DNA of 50,279 nucleotides, taken from positions 1 through 50,279 of the forward strand of contig JBQCDV010000146.1 of assembly GCA_051960855.1 (NCBI GenBank), given 5' to 3'. The notes below the pieces were generated by a model. It was given only the letters and a program-made list of their open reading frames with translations. It was not told the origin of the DNA and ran no database searches. The stretch is from JBQCDV01 sp051960855. Lineage in GTDB: Bacteria; Actinomycetota; Actinomycetes; JAJZTN01. Below are positions 9,044 through 17,882 of this stretch, piece by piece. The number at the start of each line of letters is the position of its first letter. Position 1 is the first letter of the stretch. The position numbers were made by a program, and so were the translations under genes.

Positions 9044-10191
9044 GTCGAGTACGCCGAGTTCTCGTGGACGTAGTCCGTGGTGAGGTCGGTCGTCCAGACT
9101 GTGGCGGAGACGTCGCCCGCGCCGAGGTCGATGACGATGTGCACGTCACGCCCGCTCAGGTCGCACGCACTGCGGTCGATGCCCGCCGCGCCGTCACGGC
9201 AGACCCACACGTCGTTCATCGCCACCGCGAGCCGCTCCGGCTCGAAGCGCGCGCGTGTGGTCCCGACCGCAGCCAGCACCCTTCCCCAGTTGGGGTCGCT
9301 GCCCGCGAGGGCGCACTTGAGCAGGTTGTTGCGAGCCACGGCGCGCGCGACGTCGAGGGCGTCCTCCTCGGTGGCGGCGCGCAGCACCTCGACCTGCACC
9401 TGCTTGCTCGCGCCCTCGGCATCGGCGATCAGCCCGAGGGCGAGGGACTGGCAGACCTCCTCCAGCGCGAGCTCGAGGACATGCTCGTCCGCGTTGACCC
9501 CGCTCGCGCCCGAGGCCAGCAGCACGACCGTGTCGTTGGTCGACATGCAGCCGTCGGCATCGATGCGCTCGAAGGTGCGCGCCACGGCGCGCCGCAGAGC
9601 GGCGTCGAGGACTGCAGGGTCGGCCACCACGTCCGTGGTAAGCACGACGAGCATGGTCGCCAAGGCCGGTGCGAGCATGCCGGCGCCCTTGGCCATCCCC
9701 CCGACGGTGAAGCCGTGCCGGTGGGCGACGGCCTGCTTGGTCACGGTGTCGGTGGTCAGGATCGCCTCGGCGGCGGCCTGTCCGCCCTGGGCGCTGAGCT
9801 GGCCGGCAGCGAGCTCGAGACCAGACAGCAGCGCCGGCATGGGCAGGCGCTCGCCGATGAGGCCGGTGGAGCAGACGACGACGTCGCCCGGCGCTACCTC
9901 GAGCAGCTCACCGGCACGCTCGGCGGTCGCGTGCGTGTCCTGGAAGCCCAGGGGCCCGGTGCAGGCGTTGGCGCCGCCGGAGTTGAGGACGACCGCGTCG
10001 ACGCGGCCGTCCCGGACGGCTTGAGCCGACCACAGCACCGGCGCGGCCTTGATGCGGTTGCGGGTGAAGACGGCGGCGGCGTCGTGGCGCGGACCGTCGT
10101 TTACCACCACGGCGAGGTCGGGCCGCCCGGACGGCTTGAGCCCGGCGGTTACTCCTGCGGCGCGGAAGCCCCGGGCGGCGGTGACGCTCAC
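9040..10191 (-). CDS. argJ: Bifunctional ornithine acetyltransferase / N-acetylglutamate synthase
   Basis: Recycles the acetyl group from N-acetylornithine to glutamate. The 383-aa precursor has KGAGMLAP followed by ATMLVVLTTD; the Thr of ATML is the conserved self-cleavage site and nucleophile, giving alpha and beta subunits. MSTNDTV follows as in the family. GTG at 10191 overlaps the argC stop (GTGA). Presence of argJ means the window encodes the cyclic pathway, consistent with no argE here. Confidence 0.96.
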   Translation of the reverse strand: MSVTAARGFRAAGVTAGLKPSGRPDLAVVVNDGPRHDAAAVFTRNRIKAAPVLWSAQAVRDGRVDAVVLNSGGANACTGPLGFQDTHATAERAGELLEVAPGDVVVCSTGLIGERLPMPALLSGLELAAGQLSAQGGQAAAEAILTTDTVTKQAVAHRHGFTVGGMAKGAGMLAPALATMLVVLTTDVVADPAVLDAALRRAVARTFERIDADGCMSTNDTVVLLASGASGVNADEHVLELALEEVCQSLALGLIADAEGASKQVQVEVLRAATEEDALDVARAVARNNLLKCALAGSDPNWGRVLAAVGTTRARFEPERLAVAMNDVWVCRDGAAGIDRSACDLSGRDVHIVIDLGAGDVSATVWTTDLTTDYVHENSAYST

Positions 10192-11240
10192 GGTGCCACC
10201 CCCACGAGCGGCAGGCCGCAGGTCTCCTCCAGGCCGAGGGCGAGGTTGGCACACTGCACGGCGGCTCCAGCGGTTCCCTTGGTCAGGTTGTCGATCGCGG
10301 CGACGACGATGGCGCGGCCGGCTCGCTCGTCGACGGCCACCTGGAGGCAGACGGTGTTGGCCCCGAGCGTCGCGGCCGTCGTGGGCCACTGACCCTCCGG
10401 AAGCAGCGTGACAAAGGGCTCGTCCTTGTAGGCCGAGGTGTAGACGTCGCGCAGGTCGGCGGCGGTCCGTGCGGCGTCTCCGACGTCCGCAAGTCGCGCA
10501 GTGCAGGTGGCGAGGATGCCGCGCGGCATCGGAGCCAGAGTCGGTGTGAACGACAGGCGCACCTGCGTGCCGCTCCACTGCCCGAGCGCCTGCTCCATCT
10601 CCGGCACATGGCGGTGCATGCCACCGACGCCGTAGGGGCTCATCGCGCCCATGACCTCGCTGCCGAGCAGATGCGGCTTGAGCGCCTTGCCCGCGCCGCT
10701 CGTTCCGGATGCCGCCACCACGACCAGGTCGTGGGCCACGAGCAGTCCGGAGGCCAGACCCGGCCCGAGAGCGAGCGTGACAGCAGTGGGGTAGCAGCCG
10801 GGCCCGGCGATGCGCCGGGCGTCGCGCAGCACCTCGCGCTGCCCTGGCAGCTCGGGCAGCCCGTAGGGCCAGGTGCCGGCGTGGGCGCCGCCGTACCACC
10901 GCTCCCATGCGGATGCCTCGGCCAGCCGGAAGTCGGCACCCATGTCCACGACGAGGGTGTCGTCCGGCAGTGCCGCCGCGACCTCCGCGCTGGCGCCGTG
11001 GGGCAGCGCGAGGAAGACGACGTCGGCACCCCCGAGCTGCTCGGGCGTCGTCTCCGCCAGCGTCAGATCGGCGAGGCCGGGCGTGGCGGCCAGCTGCGGA
11101 GCCACCGCCACCAGCGGCTGGCCGGCGGAGGAGGCGGCCGTCACGCTGGTCACCCTCAGCAGCGGGTGGGCGGCGAGCAGGCGCAGCAGCTCGCCGCCGG
11201 CGTAGCCGCTGGCCCCTGCCACTGCTGCACTAATCGTCAC
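10188..11240 (-). CDS. argC: N-acetyl-gamma-glutamyl-phosphate reductase
   Basis: NADPH-dependent reduction to the semialdehyde. Rossmann motif GASGYAGGELLRLL near the N terminus and catalytic Cys in AGPGCYPTAV (about residue 150). Start is debatable: in-frame ATG codons at 11276 and 11249 lie inside the promoter/operator and no Shine-Dalgarno is visible, whereas GTG 11240 coincides with the predicted transcription start, so a leaderless GTG start (350 aa) is preferred. First gene of the arginine operon. Confidence 0.93.
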   Translation of the reverse strand: MTISAAVAGASGYAGGELLRLLAAHPLLRVTSVTAASSAGQPLVAVAPQLAATPGLADLTLAETTPEQLGGADVVFLALPHGASAEVAAALPDDTLVVDMGADFRLAEASAWERWYGGAHAGTWPYGLPELPGQREVLRDARRIAGPGCYPTAVTLALGPGLASGLLVAHDLVVVAASGTSGAGKALKPHLLGSEVMGAMSPYGVGGMHRHVPEMEQALGQWSGTQVRLSFTPTLAPMPRGILATCTARLADVGDAARTAADLRDVYTSAYKDEPFVTLLPEGQWPTTAATLGANTVCLQVAVDERAGRAIVVAAIDNLTKGTAGAAVQCANLALGLEETCGLPLVGVAP

Positions 11241-11277
11241 TCGCAACATTATGCGGGAGCGCGTGAACTTATGCAAT
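11240..11277 (-). promoter_or_regulatory. Putative double ARG box (ArgR operator) over the argC promoter
   Basis: Minus strand. Promoter: -35 TTGCAT (11276-11271), 17-bp spacer, -10 CATAAT (11253-11248), with +1 expected at about 11241-11240. Two 14-bp imperfect palindromes of ARG-box geometry overlap it: TGCATAAGTTCACG (11275-11262) and CGCATAATGTTGCG (11255-11242), with centres 20 bp apart, close to the spacing of paired ARG boxes known for ArgR hexamers. The downstream box covers the -10 and start point. Confidence 0.65.
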
Positions 11278-11317
11278 CAGGCGCGCCGGACCATCGGTAT
11301 GTAAAGCAGCAGCGCGA

Positions 11318-13921
11318 TCAGGCTCCGCGAAGGACAGCGCCGGTCGCCGCAGCAGCGGCGGCCACCGCCGCATCGCGCGCCGCGGTGACCTCCTCGACCG
11401 TCAGCGTCCGGTCCGCGGCGCGGAACCGGAGCGCGTAGGCCAGCGACCGCTTGCCATCGGGCACCTGCTCCCCCACGTACAGGTCGAAGAGGCGCAGGTC
11501 CTCGAGCAGGTCGCCGCCCCCCTGCCGCAGAGCGGACTCGACATCGCCGGCCGGCACCTCCGTGTCGACCACCAGAGCCACGTCCTGCAGCGCCACGGGG
11601 AAGGTCGACAGACCGGGCACCTGGACAGGGGCGTCACCGCGAGCCGCGATCAGCCAGTCGAGGTCGAGCTCGAAGGCGACGGTCCGGGCGGGCAGCCCCA
11701 GGGCCGTGCACACGCGGGGGTGCAGCTCGCCGGCGTGCCCGACCAGGCGCTCCCCCACCTGCAGGGCCGCACAGCGCCCGGGGTGCCACGGCATGACCTC
11801 GTCCGCGGAGACCTCGAGCACGACTCCGGCCGCGTCGGCGACGACGCGCGCGGCCTCGATGGCGTCTGCCCACGACGCCGAACGGCCCGGGCCCCACCAG
11901 CCCCCGCGCTCGATCTCGCCGGCTGCGACGCCCCCCACGTGCAGCGGCTGACTGGGCAGCGCAGCATCGAGCGCGGCCAGCTGATCCTGCGTGGGACGGT
12001 GGTCGACCGACGGCCGTGGCATCGCAGGCCGCTCGCCGGCGCCGGGCAGCACGACGCTGCCGACCTCGAACAGCGAGACGTCCCGATTGCCCCGCCCGAG
12101 GTTGCGGCGCAAGGCCTGCAGGAGTCCGGGCAGCAGGGTCGTCCGCAGCAGCGGAGCCTCGTCCGACAGCGGGTTGGCGAGCCGTAACGCGTAGCGCCGT
12201 GGGTCGTCGGGCGGCAGGCCCAGCGCGTCGAAGTCACCGGTGCCGACAAAGGGAGCCGCGAGGGACTCCACCCAGCCCTCGGCCGCGAGTGCCCGCCCCA
12301 CGCGCCGGCGCAACCGTTGCCCCGACGTGAGCCCCCGGCCGCCGGGCGCCTGGGGCAGCACGCTCGGGATGGTGTCGTAGCCGTAGATCCGGGCGACCTC
12401 CTCCACGAGGTCGTACGGGTCGGTCAGGTCCGGCCGCCAGGACGGTGGCGTCACCGTGACGCGAACGTCGTTGCCGCCTGCCGCACCGCCGTCGGGAGTC
12501 GCGACGGCGCAGCCGACCGCGTGCAGCGCCTGCAGCACCTCGTCGGCGGAGTAGTCGCGGCCGATCACGCGCGACGGAAGGGAGAGCGGGAGCTGCACGG
12601 TCACGGGCGCGGACGGCGTTCGGACGTCGGTGATGACGGGCTCGACCCGTGCGCCACCGAGCTCGACGAGCAGTCGCGCGGCCAGCGCAGCCGCCGCGCG
12701 CGGCAGCTGCGGGTCGACGCCCCGCTCGAAGCGGCGCGAGGCCTCGCTTGACAGCTTGTGACGCCGCGCTGAGCGTGCGACCGAGACGGGCTGGAAGTGC
12801 GCGGCCTCGAGCACCACGTCAGTCGTGTCCGGACCGATCTCGGTGCTCGCACCACCCATGACCCCGGCGATGCCGATCGGGCCGGAGTCGTCGGCGATGA
12901 GCAGGTCGTCCGGGTCCAGGGAGCGGGTGGTGCCATCGAGGGTCTGCAGGTGTTCGCCCGGACGAGCCCGGCGCACGACGATGCCGCCCTTCAGCTTCGC
13001 GGCGTCGTAGGCGTGCAGCGGCTGGCCCAGCGCCAGCATGACGTAGTTCGTGACGTCCACAGCCAGGCTGATGCTGCGCATGCCGCCGGAGCGGACACGC
13101 TGCTGCAGCCACGCCGGCGACGGGGCGGAGGGGTCGAGACCGGACAGCCGCAGCGCGACGAAGACGTCGCACCCGTCCTCGTCCTCGACCGTGACCGGCC
13201 ATGCTGTCGACTGCGCTGCTGTCGACTGCGCTGCTGTCGGCTGCGCTGCTGGTGGCTGCCCTGCCGGCAGGACCGCCAGGGTCTCGGGGTCGTCGGCGGG
13301 GTCGGAGAAGCCCACCCGGAACGACGTCGCCGCCTCCCGCGCGAGTCCACGAAGCGACAGGCAGTAGCCGCGGTCGGGGGTGACGGCGATGTCGAGCACC
13401 TCGTCGCCCAGTCCGAGCACGGTGCGAGCGTTCGCACCGACCGGCGTGTCGGGCGGCAGCACCAGGATCCCGGCGTGGTCCTCGCCCAGCCCCAGCTCCT
13501 TCGCAGAGCAGATCATGCCGTCGGAGACGTGGCCGTACGTCTTGCGCGACGCGATCGCGAAACCGCCGGGCAGCACGGTGCCGGGCAGTGCGACGACCAC
13601 GTGGTCGCCGGGACCGAAGTTGTGGGCACCGCAGACGATGCCGCGGATCTCGGGCTCCTCGTCGGCGCCACCTTCGCCGCCGTCCGACCCAGCTGCGTGG
13701 CGGACGCGCACCTGGCACCAGTTGATGGTCTTGCCGTTCTTCTGCGGCTCCGGGACGGCCGAGAGCACCTCGCCGACGACCAGCGGTCCGGTCACGTCGC
13801 CGACCCGCTCCACCGTCTCCACCTCGAGGCCGGAGCGGACCAGCGCCTCGGCGACCTCGCGTCCGGTCGCCTCGGCCGGCAGGTCGGCGTACTCGCGGAG
13901 CCAGGACAGTGCCGCGCGCAT
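11318..13921 (-). CDS. pheT: Phenylalanyl-tRNA synthetase beta subunit
   Basis: Beta subunit of the alpha2-beta2 enzyme. The 867-aa product starts MRAALSWLREYADLP, then an EMAP-II-like tRNA-binding domain (about 40-150), the B3/B4 editing region (ARSARRHKLSSEASRRFERGVDP block), B5 and a C-terminal anticodon-binding domain (FDLYVG...RSLAYALRFRA). An Ala/Gln/Ser/Thr tandem repeat sits at about residues 220-240, where homologues have a plain linker. The start overlaps the pheS stop by one base (TGATG), implying coupled translation. Confidence 0.96.
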   Translation of the reverse strand: MRAALSWLREYADLPAEATGREVAEALVRSGLEVETVERVGDVTGPLVVGEVLSAVPEPQKNGKTINWCQVRVRHAAGSDGGEGGADEEPEIRGIVCGAHNFGPGDHVVVALPGTVLPGGFAIASRKTYGHVSDGMICSAKELGLGEDHAGILVLPPDTPVGANARTVLGLGDEVLDIAVTPDRGYCLSLRGLAREAATSFRVGFSDPADDPETLAVLPAGQPPAAQPTAAQSTAAQSTAWPVTVEDEDGCDVFVALRLSGLDPSAPSPAWLQQRVRSGGMRSISLAVDVTNYVMLALGQPLHAYDAAKLKGGIVVRRARPGEHLQTLDGTTRSLDPDDLLIADDSGPIGIAGVMGGASTEIGPDTTDVVLEAAHFQPVSVARSARRHKLSSEASRRFERGVDPQLPRAAAALAARLLVELGGARVEPVITDVRTPSAPVTVQLPLSLPSRVIGRDYSADEVLQALHAVGCAVATPDGGAAGGNDVRVTVTPPSWRPDLTDPYDLVEEVARIYGYDTIPSVLPQAPGGRGLTSGQRLRRRVGRALAAEGWVESLAAPFVGTGDFDALGLPPDDPRRYALRLANPLSDEAPLLRTTLLPGLLQALRRNLGRGNRDVSLFEVGSVVLPGAGERPAMPRPSVDHRPTQDQLAALDAALPSQPLHVGGVAAGEIERGGWWGPGRSASWADAIEAARVVADAAGVVLEVSADEVMPWHPGRCAALQVGERLVGHAGELHPRVCTALGLPARTVAFELDLDWLIAARGDAPVQVPGLSTFPVALQDVALVVDTEVPAGDVESALRQGGGDLLEDLRLFDLYVGEQVPDGKRSLAYALRFRAADRTLTVEEVTAARDAAVAAAAAATGAVLRGA
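13202..13261 (+). repeat. 15-bp tandem repeat inside pheT (4 copies)
   Basis: Unit TGCTGTCGACTGCGC on the plus strand: two perfect copies, then two diverged ones. It is in frame in pheT and encodes AAQST/AAQPT pentapeptides in an interdomain linker. Confidence 0.85.
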
Positions 13922-15030
13922 CAGATCTCCATTCCGAAGGGCCGGGCGAAGCGGATGTCGCCCTCCGCCATGTCCCGCATGTCCTCGACGCCGTGGCGGA
14001 ACATCAGCGCTCGTTCGACGCCCACGCCGAAAGCGAAGCCCGTGTATCGCTCGGGATCCACGCCGCAGGCGACGAGGACGCGGGGGTTGACCATGCCGCA
14101 GCCGCCCCACTCGATCCAGCCCTCGCTGCCGCAGGTGCGACAGGGGCGCGACGGGTCGCCGACGCTGGCGCCGCGGCAGACGAAGCACTGCAGGTCCAGC
14201 TCCGCGGACGGCTCGGTGAACGGGAAGTACGACGGGCGCAGCCGCGTGCGCAGCCCCTCGCCGAACATCGCCTGCACGAAGGCGTCCAGGGTGCCCTTGA
14301 GGTGCGCCATGGTGAGGCCCTCGTCAACGGCGAGTCCCTCGACCTGGTGGAAGACCGGTGAGTGCGTGGCATCGAGCTCGTCGGTGCGGGCGACGCGGCC
14401 GGGGACGACGACGTAGACAGGCAGCTCGCGGGTCAACAGGGTGCGCGCCTGCACCGGCGAGGTGTGCGTGCGCAGCACCAGCCCGGAGTCCTCGGACTCG
14501 ACGTAGAAGGTGTCCTGCATCGTCCGGGCGGGATGGTCGGGGACGAAGTTGAGAGCGTCGAAGTTGAACCACTCCGCCTCCACCTCGGGTCCCTCAGCGA
14601 CCTCCCACCCGAGCCCGACGAAGACGTCGGCGATGCGCTCCTGCAGCGTCGTGAGAGGGTGGCGCGCCCCTCGCGGGCGGCGGTCCCAGGGCAGGGTGAC
14701 GTCGACCGCCTCCTCTCGCAGAACCCGTTCGTCGCGCTCGGCTTCGAGCTCCTCCTGCCGGCGCGCCAGCGCCGCGTTGACAGCGCCCCGCGCGCTCCCG
14801 ACGCGCTTGCCGGCCTCCGCGCGGGCAGCCGGTGGGAGCGCACCGATCTCGCGGTTAGCCAGGGCCAGTGGCGAACGGTCGCCAGCGTGCGCGAGCCGGA
14901 CGGCCTTGAGCTGGTCGAGGTCGTCAGCTGCCGCGATCGCAGCCAGCGCCTCATCGCGGGCCTTGTCGACCTCGTCAGCGTGCAGGGGGGTCACCTCGAC
15001 CGGGTCGAAGTCCTTGTTGGGTGCGGACAT
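13921..15030 (-). CDS. pheS: Phenylalanyl-tRNA synthetase alpha subunit
   Basis: Catalytic subunit of PheRS (369 aa). N-terminal coiled-coil region (about 20-90), then class II core with motif 2 (HSPVFHQVEGL) and motif 3 (FAFGVGVERALMFRHG). Contains the CRGA...CRTCGSEGW block with paired cysteines typical of the alpha subunit. I chose ATG 15030 with GGAAG 7 nt upstream over a GTG at 15057. Confidence 0.97.
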   Translation of the reverse strand: MSAPNKDFDPVEVTPLHADEVDKARDEALAAIAAADDLDQLKAVRLAHAGDRSPLALANREIGALPPAARAEAGKRVGSARGAVNAALARRQEELEAERDERVLREEAVDVTLPWDRRPRGARHPLTTLQERIADVFVGLGWEVAEGPEVEAEWFNFDALNFVPDHPARTMQDTFYVESEDSGLVLRTHTSPVQARTLLTRELPVYVVVPGRVARTDELDATHSPVFHQVEGLAVDEGLTMAHLKGTLDAFVQAMFGEGLRTRLRPSYFPFTEPSAELDLQCFVCRGASVGDPSRPCRTCGSEGWIEWGGCGMVNPRVLVACGVDPERYTGFAFGVGVERALMFRHGVEDMRDMAEGDIRFARPFGMEI

Positions 15031-15114
15031 GCTGTCGCTTCCGTCAGAGCCGGACACGAGGTCTCGGCTGGCACGGCTGGGGGGCAGGGTGCCTGCGCAG
15101 TCTAGGAAAGCAGC

Positions 15115-16326
15115 TCAGGCGAGCTGGAAGTCGGGAGTGCCCGCGGGCAGCCAGAATCGGAACTCGGCCCCGCCACCCGCGGCCTCGCCGATCGCGATCC
15201 CGCCGCCGTGGGCCTCGACGAGGCCGCGGACGATGTAGAGACCGAGGCCGGTGCCGCCGCGCTTACCGGAGCGCCAGAACTTGGTGAAGACGCGCTGGTG
15301 CAGATCTCTCGGGATGCCGTCGCCCTCGTCACGGACCATCACCGCCGTGCTCCCCTCCGGACCGCCGAACGGCATGCCCGGCTCGACCACGATCGTGACG
15401 CGCCCGTCGCCATGCCGCACCGCATTTTCCAGGAGGTTTGCCAGCACCTGGTCGACCTTGTCGGCGTCGGCCCAGAGCTCGGTCAGCGGCTCGCGAACCT
15501 CGACGGTGAAGCGGTCCTCCGGCTCCCCCCGCGCCAGGAAGCTGTCCACGTGACGGCGCACGGCGCGGGGCAGGTCGACGATCGAGCGGTGCACCTCGAG
15601 GCGCCCGGAGTCGATGCGGGCGATGTCGAGCAGCTCCGTGATGAGGCGGGTGACCCGGTCGGCGTCGGCGTCGACCGTCTCGAGCATGAGTCGCTTCTGG
15701 GCGTCGGTGAACCGGTCCCACTTCGCCAGCAGCGTCGCCGTGAACCCCTTGACGCTCGTGAGCGGGCTGCGCAGCTCGTGGGCGACAGTCGAGACCAGCT
15801 CGGCGCGGCTGAGCTCCTCGCGCTCCCGCGCCCGGGTGTCGCGCAGCGCGACGACGACCTGCTTGACCGGCGCGAGGGGTGCGGGCCGGACGTAGCGGGC
15901 GGTGACGAGCACCTCGCGGGCGCCGGGCAGCAGGAGGTTGCGCTCGGGGTGACCGCTGCGGGTGGCCAGGCCGTCCCAGGGGTCGTTGCAGACCCACCAG
16001 CGCCGGCCCTCGAGGTCCTCGAGGGGCAGCGCGTCCTCCAACGGCTTGCCGACGAGATCGGCGGGGTCGGTGCCGAGGATCCGTCCCGCTCTCCGGTTGA
16101 CAGCGACGACCCGGCGGTCTGGGCCCGCGACGATGACGCCGTCCGGGAGGTCCTCAACGCTGAGCTCACCACCGTCCCCGCTCACAGCTCCTGACAGTAG
16201 TCGCGAAGTGCCTGCCACTGACACCCGAGATTCGGCCCCCGCCCGCCGTGGCGCACCGTGGGCAGCGTGGGCAGCGTGGGCACCGTGGGCACCGTGGGCA
16301 CCGTCGACGGCGGTCATGCCCGTCAC
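15115..16326 (-). CDS. Soluble PAS-domain sensor histidine kinase
   Basis: 403-aa kinase with no membrane segment, so it should sense a cytoplasmic cue. Order: His-rich repeat (residues 9-24), PAS domain (about 50-165), HisKA dimerisation/phosphoacceptor domain with H183 in STVAHELRSPLTSVKGF, and HATPase_c with N box (NLLENAVRHG), G1 (DEGDGIP) and G2 (GGTGLGLYIV). No response regulator lies beside it. GTG 16326 overlaps the stop of the upstream methyltransferase (GTGA); ATG 16317 is the alternative. A PAS kinase at this position, between the rplT region and pheS, recurs in actinomycetes as far as I recall, but its signal is unknown. Confidence 0.93.
   Translation of the reverse strand: MTGMTAVDGAHGAHGAHAAHAAHGAPRRAGAESRVSVAGTSRLLSGAVSGDGGELSVEDLPDGVIVAGPDRRVVAVNRRAGRILGTDPADLVGKPLEDALPLEDLEGRRWWVCNDPWDGLATRSGHPERNLLLPGAREVLVTARYVRPAPLAPVKQVVVALRDTRAREREELSRAELVSTVAHELRSPLTSVKGFTATLLAKWDRFTDAQKRLMLETVDADADRVTRLITELLDIARIDSGRLEVHRSIVDLPRAVRRHVDSFLARGEPEDRFTVEVREPLTELWADADKVDQVLANLLENAVRHGDGRVTIVVEPGMPFGGPEGSTAVMVRDEGDGIPRDLHQRVFTKFWRSGKRGGTGLGLYIVRGLVEAHGGGIAIGEAAGGGAEFRFWLPAGTPDFQLA
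16254..16304 (+). repeat. 9-bp tandem repeat encoding His-Gly-Ala/His-Ala-Ala
   Basis: About 5.6 copies of CACCGTGGG / CAGCGTGGG. In the minus-strand kinase frame it places histidines at residues 11, 14, 17, 20 and 23. Copy changes keep frame (9 bp = 3 codons). Confidence 0.85.
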
Positions 16327-17210
16327 GAACGGCGAACGCCGCCGGGTGCGCGCTGGGCGCGGGCCGAGGCATACAGGCAGACGGCGGCGGCGGTGGCGAG
16401 GTTGAGACTCTCGGCAGCGCCGTGGATCGGGACCCGAACGACGTCGTCGCACAGCTCGAGCACGTCGTCGGGCAGGCCCCACGCCTCGTTGCCGAAGACC
16501 CAGGCAGTGGGTCGCGCGAGGACTCCGGAGTCAGTGACCTCGTCGAGGTCCTGGGTACCCGCGCCGTCGGCTGCGAGCACCCGCAGCCCCGCCGTTCGCA
16601 GCTCGGCCGTGAGCGTGGCGAGGTCCGCGCCGACAACGACCGGCAGGTGGAAGAGCGATCCCGCGGACGCCCGCACGGCCTTGGGGTTGTAGACGTCCAC
16701 GCTCGCGTCGCTGAGCACGACTGCCTCGGCTCCTGCTGCGTCGGCGCAGCGGATCACCGTCCCGGCGTTGCCCGGGTCGCGCACGTGGGCCAGCACGGCG
16801 ACCAGCGGTGGCGCCGTGGCAACGACGTCGGCGAGGGGGACGTCGAGGAAGCGGCAGACGGCGGCGATCCCCTGCGGCGTCACGGTCTGCGCCACCGCCG
16901 CCATCACCTCGCCGCTGACCGGCACCACGGGGACGTCGGCCTCGGCCGCCAGCTCCAGCAGTTCCCGATGGCGCTCGACCTGGTCGGCCGTGACGAAGAC
17001 CTCCAGCACCCCGCGGTCGGATCCCGGGCCGTCGGCGTGTGCCGAGGCCAGCGCCTCGCGCACCGCCTGCGGTCCCTCCGCGAGGAACCGGCGGTCCTGG
17101 GCCCGAAAAGCACGTTTGGCGAGCCTCCGAGCCGCCGCCACCCGCGGAGAGCGGGCGGACGTCAGCTCGGGGCTCGCCAGACGAGGAACCTGCAGACGGG
17201 GGTTCTGCAT
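16323..17210 (-). CDS. SpoU/TrmH-family RNA 2'-O-methyltransferase
   Basis: SAM-dependent 2'-O-methylation of rRNA or tRNA. The 295-aa SPOUT protein has the three family motifs: RDPGNAGTVIRCADAAGA (motif 1, about 143-160), FGNEAWGL (motif 2, about 239-246) and VPIHGAAESLNLATAAAV (motif 3, trefoil-knot SAM site, about 259-276). The N-terminal substrate-binding domain (RRLAKRAFRAQDRRFLAEG) is the TsnR/RlmB-like type. The exact target base cannot be assigned. It follows rplT by 20 bp, so it is probably cotranscribed with ribosomal-protein genes. Confidence 0.92.
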   Translation of the reverse strand: MQNPRLQVPRLASPELTSARSPRVAAARRLAKRAFRAQDRRFLAEGPQAVREALASAHADGPGSDRGVLEVFVTADQVERHRELLELAAEADVPVVPVSGEVMAAVAQTVTPQGIAAVCRFLDVPLADVVATAPPLVAVLAHVRDPGNAGTVIRCADAAGAEAVVLSDASVDVYNPKAVRASAGSLFHLPVVVGADLATLTAELRTAGLRVLAADGAGTQDLDEVTDSGVLARPTAWVFGNEAWGLPDDVLELCDDVVRVPIHGAAESLNLATAAAVCLYASARAQRAPGGVRRS

Positions 17211-17230
17211 GAGCCCGGTGACCGGGTGGG

Positions 17231-17614
17231 TCAGGCAGCCGTCGGGGCGCTGGTGTCAGCCGGCAGCGCCGCCTTCGCCGTCGCCACGAGCGCAGCGAAG
17301 GCAGGTGCGTCGTTGACCGCGAGGTCGGCGAGGACGCGGCGGTCCACCTCGACGCCGGCGGCCTTGAGGCCCTGGATGAACCGGTTGTAGGTCAGGCCGT
17401 TGGCTCGGGCCGCAGCGTTGATCCGCTGGATCCACAGCTGCCGGAAGTCGCCCTTGCGCTGCTTGCGGTCACGGTAGGCGTAGACCAGCGAGTGGGTGAC
17501 CTGCTCCTTGGCCTTGCGGTAGAGCCGCGAGCGCTGGCCGCGGTAGCCGCTGGCGCGCTCCAGGACGACCCGGCGCTTCTTCTGGGCGTTGACTGCCCGC
17601 TTCACGCGTGCCAC
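17231..17614 (-). CDS. rplT: Ribosomal protein bL20
   Basis: Binds 23S rRNA early in 50S assembly. The 127-aa basic protein has the classic MARVKRAVNAQKKRR start, the RGQRSRLYRKAKEQV helix and the WIQRINAAAR signature. GTG start with AGGAGAAG upstream. Third gene of infC-rpmI-rplT. In other bacteria L20 represses this operon by binding the mRNA; hairpins at 17883-17904 and 18637-18667 are candidates for control here. Confidence 0.97.
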   Translation of the reverse strand: MARVKRAVNAQKKRRVVLERASGYRGQRSRLYRKAKEQVTHSLVYAYRDRKQRKGDFRQLWIQRINAAARANGLTYNRFIQGLKAAGVEVDRRVLADLAVNDAPAFAALVATAKAALPADTSAPTAA

Positions 17615-17647
17615 GAATCTTCTCCTTCGTCGATGTCGCGTCGCGTG

Positions 17648-17842
17648 TCAGCGACCGAGCAGCTTCTTGATCTTCTTGACGTCGGCGCTGGAGGTCTCGA
17701 CGTCCAGGGCCAGGCGGCGGGTGCGGGTCGTCGGCTTGCCCTCGAAGAGGTGGCGACGGTTGGCCTGCTCGCGCATCACCTTGCCGCTCCCGGTGATCCG
17801 GAAGCGCTTCTTGGCCCCGCTGTGGGTCTTGTTCTTGGGCAT
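17648..17842 (-). CDS. rpmI: Ribosomal protein bL35
   Basis: Small 50S protein (64 aa) with the MPKNKTHSGAKKRFRITGSG start and NRRHLFE motif. A longer reading starts at 17869, but homologues begin at MPKNKTHS (ATG 17842), with AGGAGAG upstream. Confidence 0.97.
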   Translation of the reverse strand: MPKNKTHSGAKKRFRITGSGKVMREQANRRHLFEGKPTTRTRRLALDVETSSADVKKIKKLLGR

Positions 17843-17882
17843 GACGCGAGGTCTCTCCTGTGTCTTCATGCTCGGTGTCGGA

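Noticed and set aside
12797..14416. A 539-aa plus-strand frame
   Set aside because: Antisense to pheT and pheS, which have full motifs; no domain or ribosome site.
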